DNA of 64,000 bases, from positions 124,001-188,000 of the forward strand of contig NZ_LLXO01000013.1 in NCBI RefSeq assembly GCF_001484765.1, written 5' to 3'. This stretch comes from Entomohabitans teleogrylli. GTDB lineage: Bacteria; Pseudomonadota; Gammaproteobacteria; Enterobacterales; Enterobacteriaceae. Below the pieces are notes generated by a model. It worked only from the letters and a program-made list of their open reading frames with translations. It ran no database searches and was not told the DNA's origin. Below, one piece after another: positions 18,675 to 30,128 of the stretch (position 1 is its first letter; every line of letters starts with the position of its first letter). Position numbers and translations under genes: made by a program.

Positions 18675-19814
18675 GGATCTTTGACCTTATTGTGTAATTG
18701 CTGACTTCCTGCCGTGGAAGCGCATTGTTTTAAATTTACTCCTGTGACGCGAAGTTTTGAAGGTTGGTCAGGAGAAAAGTTGTTATCGGCTAACGAAGGT
18801 CGGTAAATTTTAGTGAGGCGATACCGGCTTAAGGGTAAACAGATATTCTGCTATTTTTATTATCCATAATATGATGTTCTGCGGCTGGCGACAGAGAGCG
18901 CCGGAAATGAAAAGCAATGAAAGTCAGGAAAATCTTTATCAGTTAATTATTATTGATGGCCGTAATTTACATTAGTAACTATAAACAGTTATCTACGGCT
19001 TTTTCGGAATCAATCATTAGCAGAGTTAATGAAATGTAGGGAATATTGGTTATTAATGTAATGAGTGAATGTGAGTGTAACCAGAGATTAGCTTTTATTG
19101 CTATGGGTGATGGATGATGTAGAAATTTGACAAAGAAGCAGCCCGGGCACTGAGATAAAAGGAGAATAAGATCAGATTATTCGTATAAAAACTTATCGTT
19201 TGATTAAATTTGCGCTAAGATAGCTGGCAAGTGCCCCTGCGGGTTGCGGTAAAACCCGGTGTACGATAAGGATATCCGGTGCGAGTTGAGTTAGCCTCCT
19301 CAAAGTATGAAAGGACACCTTCCATCTACTCTCTCCGGGATTCTTTAGATTTTCTTTACACCGAACGGCCATTAGTTAACAGGTAAAGAGGGAAAAAGTT
19401 TCCCCGACATTAATTTACAAAAGTGGCCGGATTTTAATTAATCTGACTGGCAGTTCAGAGAGAAAGTTTGTATGTTGGCAGTCGCGGCATATTATTCTCT
19501 GTAAGTTCGCAAAGACAATAAAAGTTGCTTGTCAGTAAACAATACGGCGAACGAAATATTGCGCAGGATGCCGTTAAGGCACAAGCAAAAACAGGCTGGA
19601 TGCATGCTTCAAATGGAATTGCTTTATTTGTTAAAAATACTCTAACAACCCTTCAGGTTACAGAACGGATGCCACGCAGCGGCGCAGACATCCGTTAAAG
19701 GCAAAGCGTGGGTCGTCAGCGACGCGCCTGCGGCATGAAGGGATGGCGAGTATAGACACATAGCAACAGTACCGGGGCAGCTCCAGAATGAGCAACCTAC
19801 GAGTGAATTAAATT
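18675..19814. promoter_or_regulatory. Long non-coding region between alaA and lrhA; lrhA leader
   Basis: 1140 bases, mostly AT-rich, without an open frame of gene size. In E. coli lrhA has an unusually long 5' leader of a few hundred bases, and the right-hand part here probably corresponds to it. It contains an eight-base stem AACGGATG/CATCCGTT (19664-19671 and 19689-19696) and a short GTCG/CGAC hairpin near 19711-19722. The left half should hold the alaA promoter. In E. coli the lrhA promoter answers to RcsB and to LrhA itself; I could not place those sites. Confidence 0.55.
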
Positions 19815-20750
19815 ATGATTAATGCTAATCGTCCGATACTCAATCTGGATCTTGATCTGCTAAGAACATTCGTCGCCGTGGCCGACTTGAACACTTTTGC
19901 CGCCGCCGCCGCCGCGGTATGCCGTACCCAGTCGGCGGTCAGCCAGCAGATGCAGAGGCTGGAACAACTGGTAGGGAAAGAACTGTTTGCCCGCCACGGG
20001 CGTAACAAACTCCTGACCGAGCATGGTATTCAACTGCTGGGGTATGCTCGTAAGATCCTGCGCTTCAACGATGAAGCCTGTACCTCCCTGATGTTTAATA
20101 ACCTGCAGGGGGTGTTGACGATAGGCGCGTCAGATGAATCTGCGGATACCATTCTCCCTTATGTGCTGAATCGCGTAAGTTCCGTTTACCCCAAGCTGGC
20201 GCTGGATGTTCGGGTTAAGCGAAATCCGTTTATCATGGAAACGCTCAATCAGCAGGAGGTCGATTTAGTCGTTACAACTGCGAAATCGCCTGGTTCTCAG
20301 AGTATTGTGCTGAGGACATCGCCAACACTATGGTACTGTGCCGCGGATTACGTTTTCCTGAACGGGGAGTCTGTGCCGCTGGTGTTGCTGGATGAACCCA
20401 GTCCGTATCGCGATATGATTATTGAACACCTCAATGCCGCTAATATTCCCTGGCGCATTTCCTATGTCGCTTCCACGCTGGCCGCCGTACGCGCTGCTGT
20501 TAAGGCCGGTCTGGGCGTTACCGCAAGGCCGGTTGAGATGATGAGTCAGGAACTACGGGTGCTGGGGAAGTCCGATGGTCTTCCTTCACTGCCCGATACT
20601 CAGTATCTGCTGTGCCGCAGCCCCAGGTGCAACAATGAACTGGCGGAAGCGGTGTTTTTTGCCATGGAGAATACCGAGAGTCCTTACCATTATGTGGCAT
20701 CAAACGGTGAGGGCGATAAAGGAATGTTAATCGAAGGGGACATTGAATAA
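19815..20750 (+). CDS. lrhA: LrhA, LysR-type transcriptional regulator
   Basis: 311 residues (E. coli 312). The N-terminal winged helix (about 13-75) contains [18 protein letters not shown] and the recognition part [17 protein letters not shown] LysR substrate-binding domain follows (about 100-290). In E. coli LrhA represses flagellar master genes flhDC, type 1 fimbriae and RpoS translation (indirectly). It sits upstream of nuo on the same strand, separated by a terminator and about 540 bases. The C terminus keeps LIEGDIE. A chaperone-usher operon lies 13 kb away, but no direct link can be read from the sequence. Confidence 0.96.
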   Translation: MINANRPILNLDLDLLRTFVAVADLNTFAAAAAAVCRTQSAVSQQMQRLEQLVGKELFARHGRNKLLTEHGIQLLGYARKILRFNDEACTSLMFNNLQGVLTIGASDESADTILPYVLNRVSSVYPKLALDVRVKRNPFIMETLNQQEVDLVVTTAKSPGSQSIVLRTSPTLWYCAADYVFLNGESVPLVLLDEPSPYRDMIIEHLNAANIPWRISYVASTLAAVRAAVKAGLGVTARPVEMMSQELRVLGKSDGLPSLPDTQYLLCRSPRCNNELAEAVFFAMENTESPYHYVASNGEGDKGMLIEGDIE

Positions 20751-20800
20751 CCGCCAGATATCATATCGGTAGCAGGTTTTTCCCTTCTCTGTATAGCTGT

Positions 20801-20847
20801 AAAAAAAGGTCATCCGTGATGAAAAACATTGCGGGTGGCCTTTTTTT
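20801..20847 (+). terminator. Rho-independent terminator after lrhA
   Basis: A 16-position stem: AAAAAAAGGTCATCCG (20801-20816) pairs with CGGGTGGCCTTTTTTT (20832-20847), with two G-U pairs, and the right arm supplies the T run. The A run on the left makes it potentially bidirectional. Confidence 0.9.
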
Positions 20848-21383
20848 GTCGATCAATTACCCTTAGTATGTGAATTCCCGAATGAAACACTCAGTAATTA
20901 CGAGGTAATCGTCTCATCTGGTGATTTTTTGCCCGAAAATGGCGCCAGGATCGGAGGTGGTAATGTTAAACAAAAATATGAAATGTTGTTTCTTTTTTAT
21001 ATGAATTAACAAAACCGTGTCCTGGATCAAAAAATTACTCCTTCGTGGGGGCAGGAATATACAACATTTCCTGCCAGAATAGGGGGACAAAGGAATGTTC
21101 CATGAGGTACGGACACGATTCAACTGGTCAACAATCCCTCTGAAATGAGAGCGATTTCATGACCGGCATGAAATGTTAAACAATTTGAGTTTTTGTAAAC
21201 TAATGTGTGGTAACTTTTGTCAAAGTTGACAAAAGGTTATGGAAAGGAGTAAAACCCTCAACAAAATTGTTGCCTGTCTGAATTCTGGCGGCGGTTGTTA
21301 CGGTTTCTCCTCCCTTTGTATCGATGCGGCGTTCACCTGCCAGTCAGAGCAGTGGATACAGCGCCGCTTTTGATGAGTAAGCA
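20848..21383 (+). promoter_or_regulatory. nuo operon upstream regulatory region
   Basis: A 536-base AT-rich gap before nuoA. In E. coli this region binds NarL, ArcA, FNR, Fis and IHF and carries the nuo promoters. Visible here: a palindrome CTTTTGTCAA-AG-TTGACAAAAG at 21214-21235, the repeated string ATGTTAAACAA near 20963 and 21173, and long-range complementary AAATGTTG/CAACATTT (about 20980 and 21063). The TTGACA in the palindrome could serve as a -35 element, but no good -10 follows at 17 bases. I do not support a 69-codon minus-strand frame at 20914-21123. Confidence 0.6.
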
Positions 21384-21830
21384 ATGAGTATGTCTACATC
21401 CACTGAAGTTATTGCTCACCACTGGGCGTTCGCTATCTTCTTTATCGTTGCCATTGGTCTGTGTTGCCTGATGCTGGCCGGCGCCTGGTTTCTCGGCGGC
21501 AGGGCGCGCGGGCGCCATAAAAATACCCCGTTTGAATCCGGTATTGACTCTGTCGGTACTGCCCGCTTACGTCTCTCCGCCAAGTTTTATCTGGTGGCGA
21601 TGTTTTTCGTTATCTTCGACGTCGAAGCCCTGTATCTCTATGCGTGGGCAACCTCCATTCGCGAAAGCGGCTGGGTAGGGTTCGTCGAAGCCGCTATTTT
21701 CATTTTAGTACTGCTGGCTGGTCTGGTTTATCTGGTACGCATCGGCGCTCTGGACTGGACGCCCGCGCGCTCACGTCGCGAGCTGGTTAACCATGACGCT
21801 ACCCGCGTTACTAATCGTCATACGCAGTAA
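21384..21830 (+). CDS. nuoA: NuoA, NADH:quinone oxidoreductase subunit A
   Basis: 148 residues (E. coli 147). It is a membrane subunit of complex I with three transmembrane helices (about 16-38, 68-90, 97-119). The loop between the first two carries the conserved FESGIDSVG...[23 protein letters not shown], which sits at the quinone-channel junction. It is the first gene of the 13-gene operon; nuoB follows 15 bases later. Two in-frame ATGs (21384, 21390) are possible starts, and the first matches the E. coli protein. Confidence 0.97.
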   Translation: MSMSTSTEVIAHHWAFAIFFIVAIGLCCLMLAGAWFLGGRARGRHKNTPFESGIDSVGTARLRLSAKFYLVAMFFVIFDVEALYLYAWATSIRESGWVGFVEAAIFILVLLAGLVYLVRIGALDWTPARSRRELVNHDATRVTNRHTQ

Positions 21831-21845
21831 AAGCGAGGCAATAAG

Positions 21846-22520
21846 ATGGACTATACGCTCACCCGCATAGATCCCGACGGTGAGAATGACCGTTATCCCC
21901 TGCAAAAACAGGAGATTGTGACCGATCCTCTGGAGCAGCACGTACACCGTAGCGTGTACATGGGCAAGCTCGAACATGCCCTGCACGACATGGTGAACTG
22001 GGGCCGTAAGAACTCAATCTGGCCGTATAACTTCGGGCTTTCCTGCTGCTACGTGGAGATGGTGACCTCGTTCACCGCCGTGCATGACGTAGCGCGTTTT
22101 GGGGCGGAAGTACTGCGCGCCTCGCCGCGCCAGGCGGACCTGATGGTTGTGGCCGGCACCTGCTTTACCAAAATGGCCCCGGTTATTCAGCGTCTTTACG
22201 ACCAGATGCTGGAGCCGAAGTGGGTGATTTCCATGGGGGCCTGTGCTAATTCCGGCGGGATGTACGATATTTATTCAGTGGTGCAGGGCGTGGACAAATT
22301 CATCCCGGTCGATGTGTATATTCCCGGTTGCCCGCCGCGTCCGGAAGCCTATATGCAGGCGCTGATGCTGCTGCAGGAGTCGATTGGCAAAGAGCGCCGC
22401 CCGCTCTCCTGGGTGGTTGGCGATCAGGGGGTATACCGCGCCAACATGCAGTCAGAAAAAGAGCGCAAGCGCGGGGAACGCATTGCCGTTACTAACCTGC
22501 GAACACCAGACGAAATTTAA
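21846..22520 (+). CDS. nuoB: NuoB, NADH:quinone oxidoreductase subunit B (cluster N2)
   Basis: 224 residues, four more than in E. coli. It carries the terminal 4Fe-4S cluster N2 that passes electrons to quinone. The four ligands are visible: the tandem C67-C68 (GLSCCYVEM), C133 ([10 protein letters not shown]) and C162 ([10 protein letters not shown]). It belongs to the peripheral connecting fragment with NuoCD and NuoI. An 89-base spacer to nuoC follows. Confidence 0.97.
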   Translation: MDYTLTRIDPDGENDRYPLQKQEIVTDPLEQHVHRSVYMGKLEHALHDMVNWGRKNSIWPYNFGLSCCYVEMVTSFTAVHDVARFGAEVLRASPRQADLMVVAGTCFTKMAPVIQRLYDQMLEPKWVISMGACANSGGMYDIYSVVQGVDKFIPVDVYIPGCPPRPEAYMQALMLLQESIGKERRPLSWVVGDQGVYRANMQSEKERKRGERIAVTNLRTPDEI

Positions 22521-22621
22521 TATGCGCCTGTGCATCGTGGGCAATCTCTTTGCAAACCAATAAATTATAGCGCGAAGCCACACCGCACAGTCACCAGAAA
22601 CCATTTGCAATGGTGAACAAT

Positions 22622-24421
22622 ATGACCGATTTAACCGCGCAAGAAGCCGCTCAGCCAGCATGGCAGACCCGGGATCATCTTGATGATCCTGTGATTGGCG
22701 AATTGCGTAACCGTTTTGGGCCGGATGCCTTTACCATTCAGGCTACCCGCACCGGATTTCCGGTGGTGTGGGTGAAGCGTGAGCAATTGCTGGAAGTCGG
22801 CGATTTCCTGCGCAAACTCCCGAAACCGTATTCGATGCTGTTCGATCTGCACGGGATGGATGAGCGTCTGCGCACCCACCGCGCCGGGCTGCCGGCGGCA
22901 GATTTCTCTGTTTTCTATCACCTGATTTCCGTTGAACGCAACCGCGACATCATGCTGAAGGTGGCGCTGGCGGAAAACGATCTCAACGTGTCGACCTTTA
23001 CCTCCCTGTTTCCTAACGCTAACTGGTACGAGCGTGAGACCTGGGAGATGTTCGGCATTACGTTTAAAGGCCATCCTCACCTGACGCGTCTTCTGATGCC
23101 GCCGACCTGGGAAGGACACCCGCTGCGTAAAGACTACCCGGCGCGCGCCACCGAATTCGATCCGTTTGTCCTGACGAAGCAGAAAGAAGATCTGGAAATG
23201 GAGGCGTTGACCTTCAAACCAGAAGACTGGGGGATGAAGCGCAGCAGTGAAAATGAGGACTTCATGTTCCTCAACCTCGGGCCGAACCATCCATCCTCCC
23301 ACGGGGCATTTCGTATCATTCTGCAGCTTGATGGCGAAGAGATTGTCGACTGCGTACCGGATATCGGCTATCACCACCGCGGCGCTGAGAAAATGGGTGA
23401 GCGCCAGTCCTGGCACAGCTACATTCCCTACACTGACCGTATCGAATACCTCGGCGGCTGCGTCAATGAAATGCCGTATGTGCTGGCCGTAGAAAAGCTG
23501 GCGGGCATTGTGGTGCCGGAGCGCGTGGATGTTATTCGCGTCATGCTTTCCGAACTGTTCCGTATTAACAGCCACCTGTTGTACATCTCGACGTTCATTC
23601 AGGACGTCGGCGCCATGACGCCGGTGTTTTTTGCCTTTACCGACCGGCAAAAAATTTACGACGTAGTGGAGGCCATCACCGGTTTCCGTATGCATCCGGC
23701 ATGGTTCCGCATTGGCGGCGTGGCGCACGATCTGCCGAAAGGCTGGGATAAACTGCTACGTGATTTTCTCGACTGGATGCCGAAGCGCCTGGACTCTTAC
23801 GAGAAGGCCGCGCTGCGCAATACCATTCTGAAAGGCCGTTCTCAGGGCGTTGCCGCCTACACGGCGAAAGAGGCGCTGGAGTGGGGCTGTACCGGCGCGG
23901 CATTGCGCGCGACCGGGATTGATTTCGACGTGCGTAAAGTTCGCCCGTATTCCGGCTACCAGAACTTTGACTTTGAAGTACCGGTGGGCGGCGGCGTCAG
24001 CGACTGCTATACCCGCGTGATGCTGAAAGTAGAAGAGCTGCGCCAGAGTCTGCGCATTCTTGAGCAGTGCCTCAATAATATGCCGGAAGGCCCATTCAAA
24101 GCGGATCATCCGCTGACCACGCCGCCGCCGAAAGAGCGCACGCTGCAGCATATTGAAACCCTGATCACCCACTTCCTACAGGTGTCCTGGGGCCCGGTAA
24201 TGCCGGCTAACGAATCCTTCCAGATGGTTGAGGCAACCAAAGGGATCAACAGTTACTACCTGACCAGCGACGGTAGCACCATGAGTTACCGTACCCGTAT
24301 CCGCACTCCGAGTTATGCGCATTTGCAGCAGATCCCGGCCGTGGTGCGCGGCAGCCTGGTGTCTGACCTGATAGTCCATCTGGGTAGTATCGATTTTGTT
24401 ATGTCTGATGTGGATCGCTAA
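22622..24421 (+). CDS. nuoC: NuoCD, fused NADH:quinone oxidoreductase subunits C and D
   Basis: About 599 residues; the C (30 kDa) and D (49 kDa) subunits are one polypeptide, as in other enterobacteria. The C part spans about 1-190 ([31 protein letters not shown]) and the D part about 200-599 ([23 protein letters not shown], ending [10 protein letters not shown]). The D part forms the quinone site with NuoB. I prefer the ATG at 22622, which has GGTGA 5 bases upstream. An in-frame ATG at 22610 (MVNNM) is also possible and lies inside a small hairpin CCATT-TGC-AATGG (22601-22613). nuoE starts two bases after the stop. Confidence 0.97.
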   Translation: MTDLTAQEAAQPAWQTRDHLDDPVIGELRNRFGPDAFTIQATRTGFPVVWVKREQLLEVGDFLRKLPKPYSMLFDLHGMDERLRTHRAGLPAADFSVFYHLISVERNRDIMLKVALAENDLNVSTFTSLFPNANWYERETWEMFGITFKGHPHLTRLLMPPTWEGHPLRKDYPARATEFDPFVLTKQKEDLEMEALTFKPEDWGMKRSSENEDFMFLNLGPNHPSSHGAFRIILQLDGEEIVDCVPDIGYHHRGAEKMGERQSWHSYIPYTDRIEYLGGCVNEMPYVLAVEKLAGIVVPERVDVIRVMLSELFRINSHLLYISTFIQDVGAMTPVFFAFTDRQKIYDVVEAITGFRMHPAWFRIGGVAHDLPKGWDKLLRDFLDWMPKRLDSYEKAALRNTILKGRSQGVAAYTAKEALEWGCTGAALRATGIDFDVRKVRPYSGYQNFDFEVPVGGGVSDCYTRVMLKVEELRQSLRILEQCLNNMPEGPFKADHPLTTPPPKERTLQHIETLITHFLQVSWGPVMPANESFQMVEATKGINSYYLTSDGSTMSYRTRIRTPSYAHLQQIPAVVRGSLVSDLIVHLGSIDFVMSDVDR

Positions 24422-24423
24422 TT

Positions 24424-24924
24424 ATGCACGAGAATCAACAACCACAAACCGAGGCTTTTGAGCTGAGTGCGGCCGAGCGTGAGGCGATTGAACACGAGAA
24501 GCACCACTACGAAGACCCGCGTGCGGCGTCCATTGAAGCGCTGAAGATCGTTCAGAAACAGCGTGGCTGGGTGCCGGACGGCGCCATCAACGCCATTGCC
24601 CAGGTACTGGGGATCCCCGCCAGCGATGTGGAAGGGGTGGCGACATTCTACAGCCAGATCTTCCGCCAGCCGGTTGGCCGCCACGTTATTCGCTACTGCG
24701 ACAGCGTGGTGTGTCATATCACCGGTTACCAGGGGATCCAGTCCGCTATCGAAAGCCATTTAAAGATTAAACCGGGTCAAACCACGTTTGACGGCCGCTT
24801 TACGCTGCTGCCGACCTGCTGTCTGGGTAACTGCGACAAAGGGCCAACCATGATGATTGATGAGGATACCCACAGTCATCTGACCCCGGAAGCGATTCCT
24901 GAACTTCTGGAGCAGTACAAATGA
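24424..24924 (+). CDS. nuoE: NuoE, NADH:quinone oxidoreductase subunit E (cluster N1a)
   Basis: 166 residues, the E. coli length. A thioredoxin-like fold carries the 2Fe-2S cluster N1a bound by C92, C97 ([11 protein letters not shown]), C133 and C137 ([10 protein letters not shown]). It belongs to the NADH dehydrogenase fragment with NuoF and NuoG. Its stop overlaps the nuoF start (ATGA at 24921), so the pair is translationally coupled. Confidence 0.97.
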   Translation: MHENQQPQTEAFELSAAEREAIEHEKHHYEDPRAASIEALKIVQKQRGWVPDGAINAIAQVLGIPASDVEGVATFYSQIFRQPVGRHVIRYCDSVVCHITGYQGIQSAIESHLKIKPGQTTFDGRFTLLPTCCLGNCDKGPTMMIDEDTHSHLTPEAIPELLEQYK

Positions 24925-26258
24925 AAACCATAACTCGTACTGCCGAGACTCACCCGCTTACCTGGCGTCTGCGCGACGATAAACAACCGGTATGGCTGGA
25001 TGAGTATCGCAGTAAAAACGGCTATGAAGGGGCGCGTAAAGCTCTGACCGGCATGGAGCCGGACGCCGTGGTCAACGCGGTGAAGGACGCCGGGCTGAAA
25101 GGGCGCGGCGGGGCGGGCTTTTCCACCGGCCTGAAGTGGAGCCTGATGCCGAAAGACGAATCCATGAATATCCGTTACCTGCTGTGTAACGCCGATGAGA
25201 TGGAGCCGGGCACCTATAAAGACCGTCTGCTGATGGAACAACTGCCGCACCTGCTGGTGGAAGGTATGCTGATTGGCGCCTTCGCCCTGAAAGCGTATCG
25301 CGGCTATATCTTCCTGCGTGGCGAATATATTGAGGCGGCCGACCATCTGCGCCGCGCCATTGCCGAAGCCACAGAGGCCGGGCTGCTGGGCAAAAACATT
25401 CTTGGTACCGGTTTTGACTTTGAACTGTTTGTCCACACCGGGGCCGGCCGCTATATCTGCGGCGAAGAAACCGCGCTGATCAACTCGCTGGAAGGGCGGC
25501 GCGCTAATCCGCGCTCCAAACCGCCGTTCCCGGCCTCCTCCGGCGCATGGGGTAAACCCACCTGCGTCAACAACGTGGAAACCCTGTGTAATGTTCCGGC
25601 GATCATCGCTAACGGTGTGGAGTGGTACCAGAACATTTCGCAAAGTAAAGATGCCGGCACCAAGCTGATGGGCTTCTCAGGCCGGGTGAAAAATCCGGGC
25701 CTCTGGGAGCTGCCGTTCGGTACCACCGCCCGGGAAATCCTTGAAGATTACGCCGGCGGTATGCGCGACGGACTGAAGTTTAAAGCCTGGCAGCCGGGCG
25801 GCGCCGGAACTGATTTTCTCACCGAAGCGCATCTCGATCTGCCGATGGAGTTCGAAAGCATCGGTAAGGCCGGGAGTCGACTGGGCACCGCGCTGGCCAT
25901 GGCCGTGGATCACGAAATAGGTATGGTTTCGCTGGTGCGCAACCTGGAAGAGTTCTTCGCCCGTGAATCCTGCGGCTGGTGTACTCCGTGTCGCGATGGC
26001 CTGCCGTGGAGCGTGAAAATCTTGCGCGCCATTGAGCGTGGCGAAGGGCAGCCCGGGGATATCGAAACCCTGGAGCAACTGTGCCGCTTCCTCGGGCCGG
26101 GCAAGACCTTCTGCGCGCACGCGCCGGGGGCCGTCGAACCGCTGCAGAGTGCGATTAAATATTTCCGCGAAGAATTCGAAGCGGGCATTAAACAGCCGTT
26201 CAGCAATACCCATGCCATTAATGGTATTCAGCCGAACCTGTTGAAAACGCGCTGGTGA
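24921..26258 (+). CDS. nuoF: NuoF, NADH:quinone oxidoreductase subunit F (FMN, NADH site)
   Basis: 445 residues, as in E. coli. It oxidises NADH through FMN and passes electrons to cluster N3. The nucleotide site is seen as [13 protein letters not shown] near 65 and the FMN region as [15 protein letters not shown] near 181. The N3 cysteines are in [12 protein letters not shown] near 351-357, with the fourth in [10 protein letters not shown] near 398. The gene is followed by an unusually structured 146-base spacer before nuoG. Confidence 0.97.
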   Translation: MKTITRTAETHPLTWRLRDDKQPVWLDEYRSKNGYEGARKALTGMEPDAVVNAVKDAGLKGRGGAGFSTGLKWSLMPKDESMNIRYLLCNADEMEPGTYKDRLLMEQLPHLLVEGMLIGAFALKAYRGYIFLRGEYIEAADHLRRAIAEATEAGLLGKNILGTGFDFELFVHTGAGRYICGEETALINSLEGRRANPRSKPPFPASSGAWGKPTCVNNVETLCNVPAIIANGVEWYQNISQSKDAGTKLMGFSGRVKNPGLWELPFGTTAREILEDYAGGMRDGLKFKAWQPGGAGTDFLTEAHLDLPMEFESIGKAGSRLGTALAMAVDHEIGMVSLVRNLEEFFARESCGWCTPCRDGLPWSVKILRAIERGEGQPGDIETLEQLCRFLGPGKTFCAHAPGAVEPLQSAIKYFREEFEAGIKQPFSNTHAINGIQPNLLKTRW

Positions 26259-26260
26259 TG

Positions 26261-26393
26261 CCCGCCGCCCGCCTGATGAGCATAACGGCGGGACGGTGAT
26301 AAAAGAATTTTGATTAATGCCCGAAAAGTAACATTACCATTCACGCTGCGGCAGCGCATGCCGCCCGGCGTGAACGGTACAAGTTATTCGGGC
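26261..26393 (+). other. Structured nuoF-nuoG intercistronic spacer
   Basis: Two RNA structures fill the gap. The first is CCCGCCG/CGGCGGG (26261-26267 and 26286-26292). The second is a nested long hairpin in four tiers: GCCCGAA/TTCGGGC (26319-26325 and 26387-26393), TAAC/GTTA (26329-26332 and 26383-26386), TTCACGC/GCGTGAA (26340-26346 and 26368-26374) and GCGGCA/TGCCGC (26348-26353 and 26359-26364). The nuoG ribosome-binding site lies just beyond. No long T run follows. Confidence 0.7.
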
Positions 26394-26404
26394 CAACTGG
26401 AAGC

Positions 26405-29140
26405 ATGCTGACTATGGCAACGATTCATGTAGACGGCAAAGAGTATGAAGTCAATGGGGCAGACAACCTGCTGGAGGCGTGCCTCTCCCTTGGGCTTGAT
26501 ATTCCTTACTTTTGCTGGCATCCGGCGCTGGGGAGCGTTGGGGCCTGCCGCCAGTGTGCGGTAAAGCAATACCAGAACGCGGAAGATACCCGCGGCCGCC
26601 TGGTGATGTCCTGTATGACCCCGGCGTCAGACGGTACGTATATCTCCATTGATGATGCGGAAGCGAAACAGTTCCGCGAAAGCGTCGTGGAGTGGTTGAT
26701 GACCAACCATCCTCACGACTGCCCGGTATGCGAAGAGGGCGGCAACTGCCACCTGCAGGATATGACCGTCATGACCGGTCACAGTTTCCGCCGCTACCGT
26801 TTTACCAAACGTACCCACCGCAATCAGGATCTGGGGCCGTTTATCTCCCATGAGATGAACCGCTGCATCGCCTGCTACCGCTGCGTGCGTTACTACAAAG
26901 ATTATGCCGACGGCACCGATCTCGGGGTTTACGGCGCTCATGACAACGTCTACTTCGGGCGTCCGGAAGATGGCACGCTTGAGAGCGAGTTTTCCGGCAA
27001 CCTGGTGGAAATTTGTCCGACCGGGGTGTTTACCGATAAAACGCACTCTGAACGCTACAACCGTAAATGGGATATGCAGTTTGCGCCGAGCATCTGCCAG
27101 CAGTGTTCTATCGGCTGTAACACCAGTCCCGGCGAACGCTATGGTGAGCTACGCCGCATTGAAAACCGCTATAACGGTACCGTGAACCACTACTTCCTGT
27201 GCGATCGCGGCCGCTTCGGTTACGGCTATGTCAATCTTAAAGATCGCCCGCGTCAGCCGATTCAGCGCCGCGGCGACGATCTGATCCACCTCAACGCCGA
27301 ACAGGCGATGCAGGGGGCGGCGGATATTCTGCGTCAGTCGAAGAAAGTGATCGGTATCGGCTCGCCGCGCGCCAGCGTCGAGAGCAACTTCGCGCTGCGC
27401 GAGCTGGTCGGAGCGGAAAACTTCTATACCGGGATTGCCGCCGGCGAGCAGGAGCGTCTGCAACTGATGCTGAAAGTGCTGCGCGAAAGCGGGGTGCATA
27501 CTCCGGCGCTGCGCGACATCGAATCCTATGACGCGGTGCTGATCCTCGGCGAAGACATCACCCAGACCGGTGCCCGGGTGGCGCTGGCGGTGCGTCAGGC
27601 AGTGAAAGGCAAGGCCCGTGAAATGGCCGCCGCCCAGAAAGTGGCGGACTGGCAGATTGCCGCCATTATGAACATCGGTCAGCGCGCCAAACATCCGCTG
27701 TTTGTGACCAACGTCGACAGTACTCGTCTCGACGACATCGCCGCCTGGACTTACCGGGCGCCGGTGGAAGACCAGGCGCGCCTCGGATTTGCCATTGCCC
27801 ACGCTCTGGATAACAACGCCCCGGCGGTTGACGACCTGAGCCGCGATCTGCAGGGCAAAGTGGATGTTATCGTGCAGGCGCTGGCGGGAGCCAAAAAACC
27901 GCTGATTATCTCCGGCACTAACGCCGGCAGTACTGCGGTGCTGCAGGCAGCGGCAAACGTCGCCAAAGCTCTGAAAGGGCGCGGCGCTGACGTAGGCATC
28001 ACCATGGTCGCCCGGGCGGTAAACAGCGTCGGGCTTGGTATGATCGGCGGCGGTTCGCTTGATGCCGCGCTGGCCGAACTGGAAAGCGGCGCCGCGGATG
28101 CGGTTATCGTGCTGGAAAACGATTTGCATCGCCACGCCTCTGCGGCGCGGGTCGATGCCGCGCTGGCCAAAGCGCCGCTGGTGATGGTGATTGACCATCA
28201 GCGCACAGCGATTATGGAAAACGCGCATCTGGTGCTGTCCGCCGCCAGCTTCGCGGAAAGCGATGGTACGGTGATCAACAACGAAGGGCGCGCCCAGCGT
28301 TTCTTCCAGGTCTTCGATCCGGGCTATTACGACAGTAAGGCGGTGATGCTGGAGAGCTGGCGCTGGCTGCATTCGCTGCACAGCACCGTGGAAAACCGCG
28401 AGGTGGACTGGACCCAGCTCGATCATGTGATCGACGCCTGTATCGCCAGACTGCCGCAACTGGCAGGTATTAAAGATGCCGCGCCGGACGCCGCGTTCCG
28501 TATTCGCGGTCAGAAACTGTCCCGTGAACCGCACCGCTACAGCGGCCGTACGGCGATGCGCGCGAATATCAGCGTTCATGAGCCGCGCCAGCCGCAGGAT
28601 AAAGACACCATGTTCGCCTTCTCGATGGAAGGTAACAACCAGCCGGATGCGCCGCGTTCACAAATCCCGTTCGCCTGGGCGCCGGGCTGGAACTCGCCGC
28701 AGGCGTGGAACAAATTCCAGGCGGAAGTGGGCGGCCATCTGCGCCACGGAGATCCCGGAGTGCGCCTGATCGAAGCCGCTGGCGGCGGGCTGGATTACTT
28801 CTCAGACGTGCCCGGCCATTTCCAGGCCGCGGAAGGCCAGTGGCGCATCGCGCCTTATTACCACCTGTTCGGCAGCGACGAGATGTCCCAGCGTTCGCCG
28901 GTCTTCCAGAGCCGTATGCCGCAGCCGTATCTGCGTCTGAACCCGGCGGATGCCGCCCGTCTGGGCGTTAACGCCGGCGCCAGAGTCTCCTTCAGCTATG
29001 AAGGGCAGACTGTGGTGCTGCCGCTGGAAATCTCCGGGGGGTTGACGGCAGGGCAGGTCGGATTACCGATGGGGATGCCGGGCATTGCCCCGGTGCTGGC
29101 CGGCGCCTGTCTCGATAATCTGCAGGAGGCTGCGCAATGA
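26405..29140 (+). CDS. nuoG: NuoG, NADH:quinone oxidoreductase subunit G
   Basis: 911 residues (E. coli 908). This is the large iron-sulphur subunit of the NADH module. The N-terminal 2Fe-2S ferredoxin domain (N1b) shows [15 protein letters not shown] near 37-51, followed by the His/Cys N5 region ([14 protein letters not shown]) and the N4-type motif [11 protein letters not shown]. The extra bacterial cluster N7 shows CQQCSIGCN near 231. The rest is a molybdopterin-oxidoreductase-like domain without a metal cofactor role. GGAAG at 26399-26403 is only one base from the ATG at 26405 but ten from the ATG at 26414, so the second may be the real start. The stop overlaps nuoH by four bases. Confidence 0.97.
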   Translation: MLTMATIHVDGKEYEVNGADNLLEACLSLGLDIPYFCWHPALGSVGACRQCAVKQYQNAEDTRGRLVMSCMTPASDGTYISIDDAEAKQFRESVVEWLMTNHPHDCPVCEEGGNCHLQDMTVMTGHSFRRYRFTKRTHRNQDLGPFISHEMNRCIACYRCVRYYKDYADGTDLGVYGAHDNVYFGRPEDGTLESEFSGNLVEICPTGVFTDKTHSERYNRKWDMQFAPSICQQCSIGCNTSPGERYGELRRIENRYNGTVNHYFLCDRGRFGYGYVNLKDRPRQPIQRRGDDLIHLNAEQAMQGAADILRQSKKVIGIGSPRASVESNFALRELVGAENFYTGIAAGEQERLQLMLKVLRESGVHTPALRDIESYDAVLILGEDITQTGARVALAVRQAVKGKAREMAAAQKVADWQIAAIMNIGQRAKHPLFVTNVDSTRLDDIAAWTYRAPVEDQARLGFAIAHALDNNAPAVDDLSRDLQGKVDVIVQALAGAKKPLIISGTNAGSTAVLQAAANVAKALKGRGADVGITMVARAVNSVGLGMIGGGSLDAALAELESGAADAVIVLENDLHRHASAARVDAALAKAPLVMVIDHQRTAIMENAHLVLSAASFAESDGTVINNEGRAQRFFQVFDPGYYDSKAVMLESWRWLHSLHSTVENREVDWTQLDHVIDACIARLPQLAGIKDAAPDAAFRIRGQKLSREPHRYSGRTAMRANISVHEPRQPQDKDTMFAFSMEGNNQPDAPRSQIPFAWAPGWNSPQAWNKFQAEVGGHLRHGDPGVRLIEAAGGGLDYFSDVPGHFQAAEGQWRIAPYYHLFGSDEMSQRSPVFQSRMPQPYLRLNPADAARLGVNAGARVSFSYEGQTVVLPLEISGGLTAGQVGLPMGMPGIAPVLAGACLDNLQEAAQ

Positions 29141-30114
29141 GTTGGTTAACACCGGATGTGATCGACATCCTGCTGAGCGTGCTGAAAGCGATTGTTATTC
29201 TGCTGGTGGTGGTCACCTGCGGGGCATTCATGAGCTTCGGCGAGCGCCGTCTGCTGGGTCTGTTCCAGAACCGCTACGGACCGAACCGCGTTGGCTGGGG
29301 CGGCTCGCTCCAGCTGGTGGCGGACATGATCAAAATGTTCTTCAAGGAGGACTGGGTACCGCGCTTCTCTGATCGCGTGGTATTCACCCTGGCGCCGATG
29401 ATCGCCTTTACCTCGCTGCTGCTGGCGTTCGCGATTGTGCCGGTCAGCCCGAGCTGGGTGGTTGCCGATCTGAATATCGGCATCCTGTTCTTCCTGATGC
29501 TGGCCGGGCTGGCGGTTTACGCGGTGCTGTTCGCCGGCTGGTCCAGTAACAACAAATACTCCCTGCTGGGCGCGATGCGCGCTTCGGCGCAGACCCTGAG
29601 CTACGAAGTGTTCCTCGGTCTGTCGCTGATGGGCGTGGTGGCGCAGGCCGGCTCCTTTAATATGGCGGCTATCGTTGATAACCAGGCGCATCTGTGGAAC
29701 GTCATTCCGCAGTTCTTCGGGTTTGTCACCTTTGCTATCGCCGGCGTGGCGGTGTGTCACCGTCACCCGTTCGACCAGCCGGAAGCGGAGCAGGAGCTGG
29801 CCGATGGTTACCACATTGAATACTCCGGGATGAAGTTCGGGCTGTTCTTTGTCGGGGAATATATCGGGATTGTGACCGTGTCCGCGCTGATTGTGACGTT
29901 GTTCTTCGGCGGCTGGCATGGCCCGTGGTTACCGCCCTTCATCTGGTTCGCGCTGAAAACCGCGTTCTTCATGATGATGTTCATTTTGATTCGCGCTTCA
30001 TTGCCGCGTCCGCGTTATGACCAGGTAATGTCCTTCGGCTGGAAAGTGTGCCTGCCGCTGACGCTGGTCAATCTGTTGGTGACGGCGGCTGTCATTCTCT
30101 GGCAGGCGCAATAA
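29137..30114 (+). CDS. nuoH: NuoH, NADH:quinone oxidoreductase subunit H
   Basis: 325 residues, as in E. coli. It is the membrane subunit (eight helices) that docks the peripheral arm and lines the quinone chamber. Conserved charged loops are visible: [20 protein letters not shown] near 29-48 and [26 protein letters not shown] near 208-233. It starts inside the nuoG stop (ATGA). nuoI follows after 14 bases. Confidence 0.97.
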   Translation: MSWLTPDVIDILLSVLKAIVILLVVVTCGAFMSFGERRLLGLFQNRYGPNRVGWGGSLQLVADMIKMFFKEDWVPRFSDRVVFTLAPMIAFTSLLLAFAIVPVSPSWVVADLNIGILFFLMLAGLAVYAVLFAGWSSNNKYSLLGAMRASAQTLSYEVFLGLSLMGVVAQAGSFNMAAIVDNQAHLWNVIPQFFGFVTFAIAGVAVCHRHPFDQPEAEQELADGYHIEYSGMKFGLFFVGEYIGIVTVSALIVTLFFGGWHGPWLPPFIWFALKTAFFMMMFILIRASLPRPRYDQVMSFGWKVCLPLTLVNLLVTAAVILWQAQ

Positions 30115-30128
30115 GGGGTGAATAAACC

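Noticed and set aside
20914-21123. 69-codon minus-strand frame in the nuo upstream region
   Set aside because: No ribosome-binding site, no recognisable protein, and it lies in the region expected to hold nuo promoters.
27149-28579. 476-codon minus-strand frame inside nuoG
   Set aside because: Antisense shadow of a conserved gene; composition (His, Arg, Gln rich) is typical of a reversed GC-rich frame.
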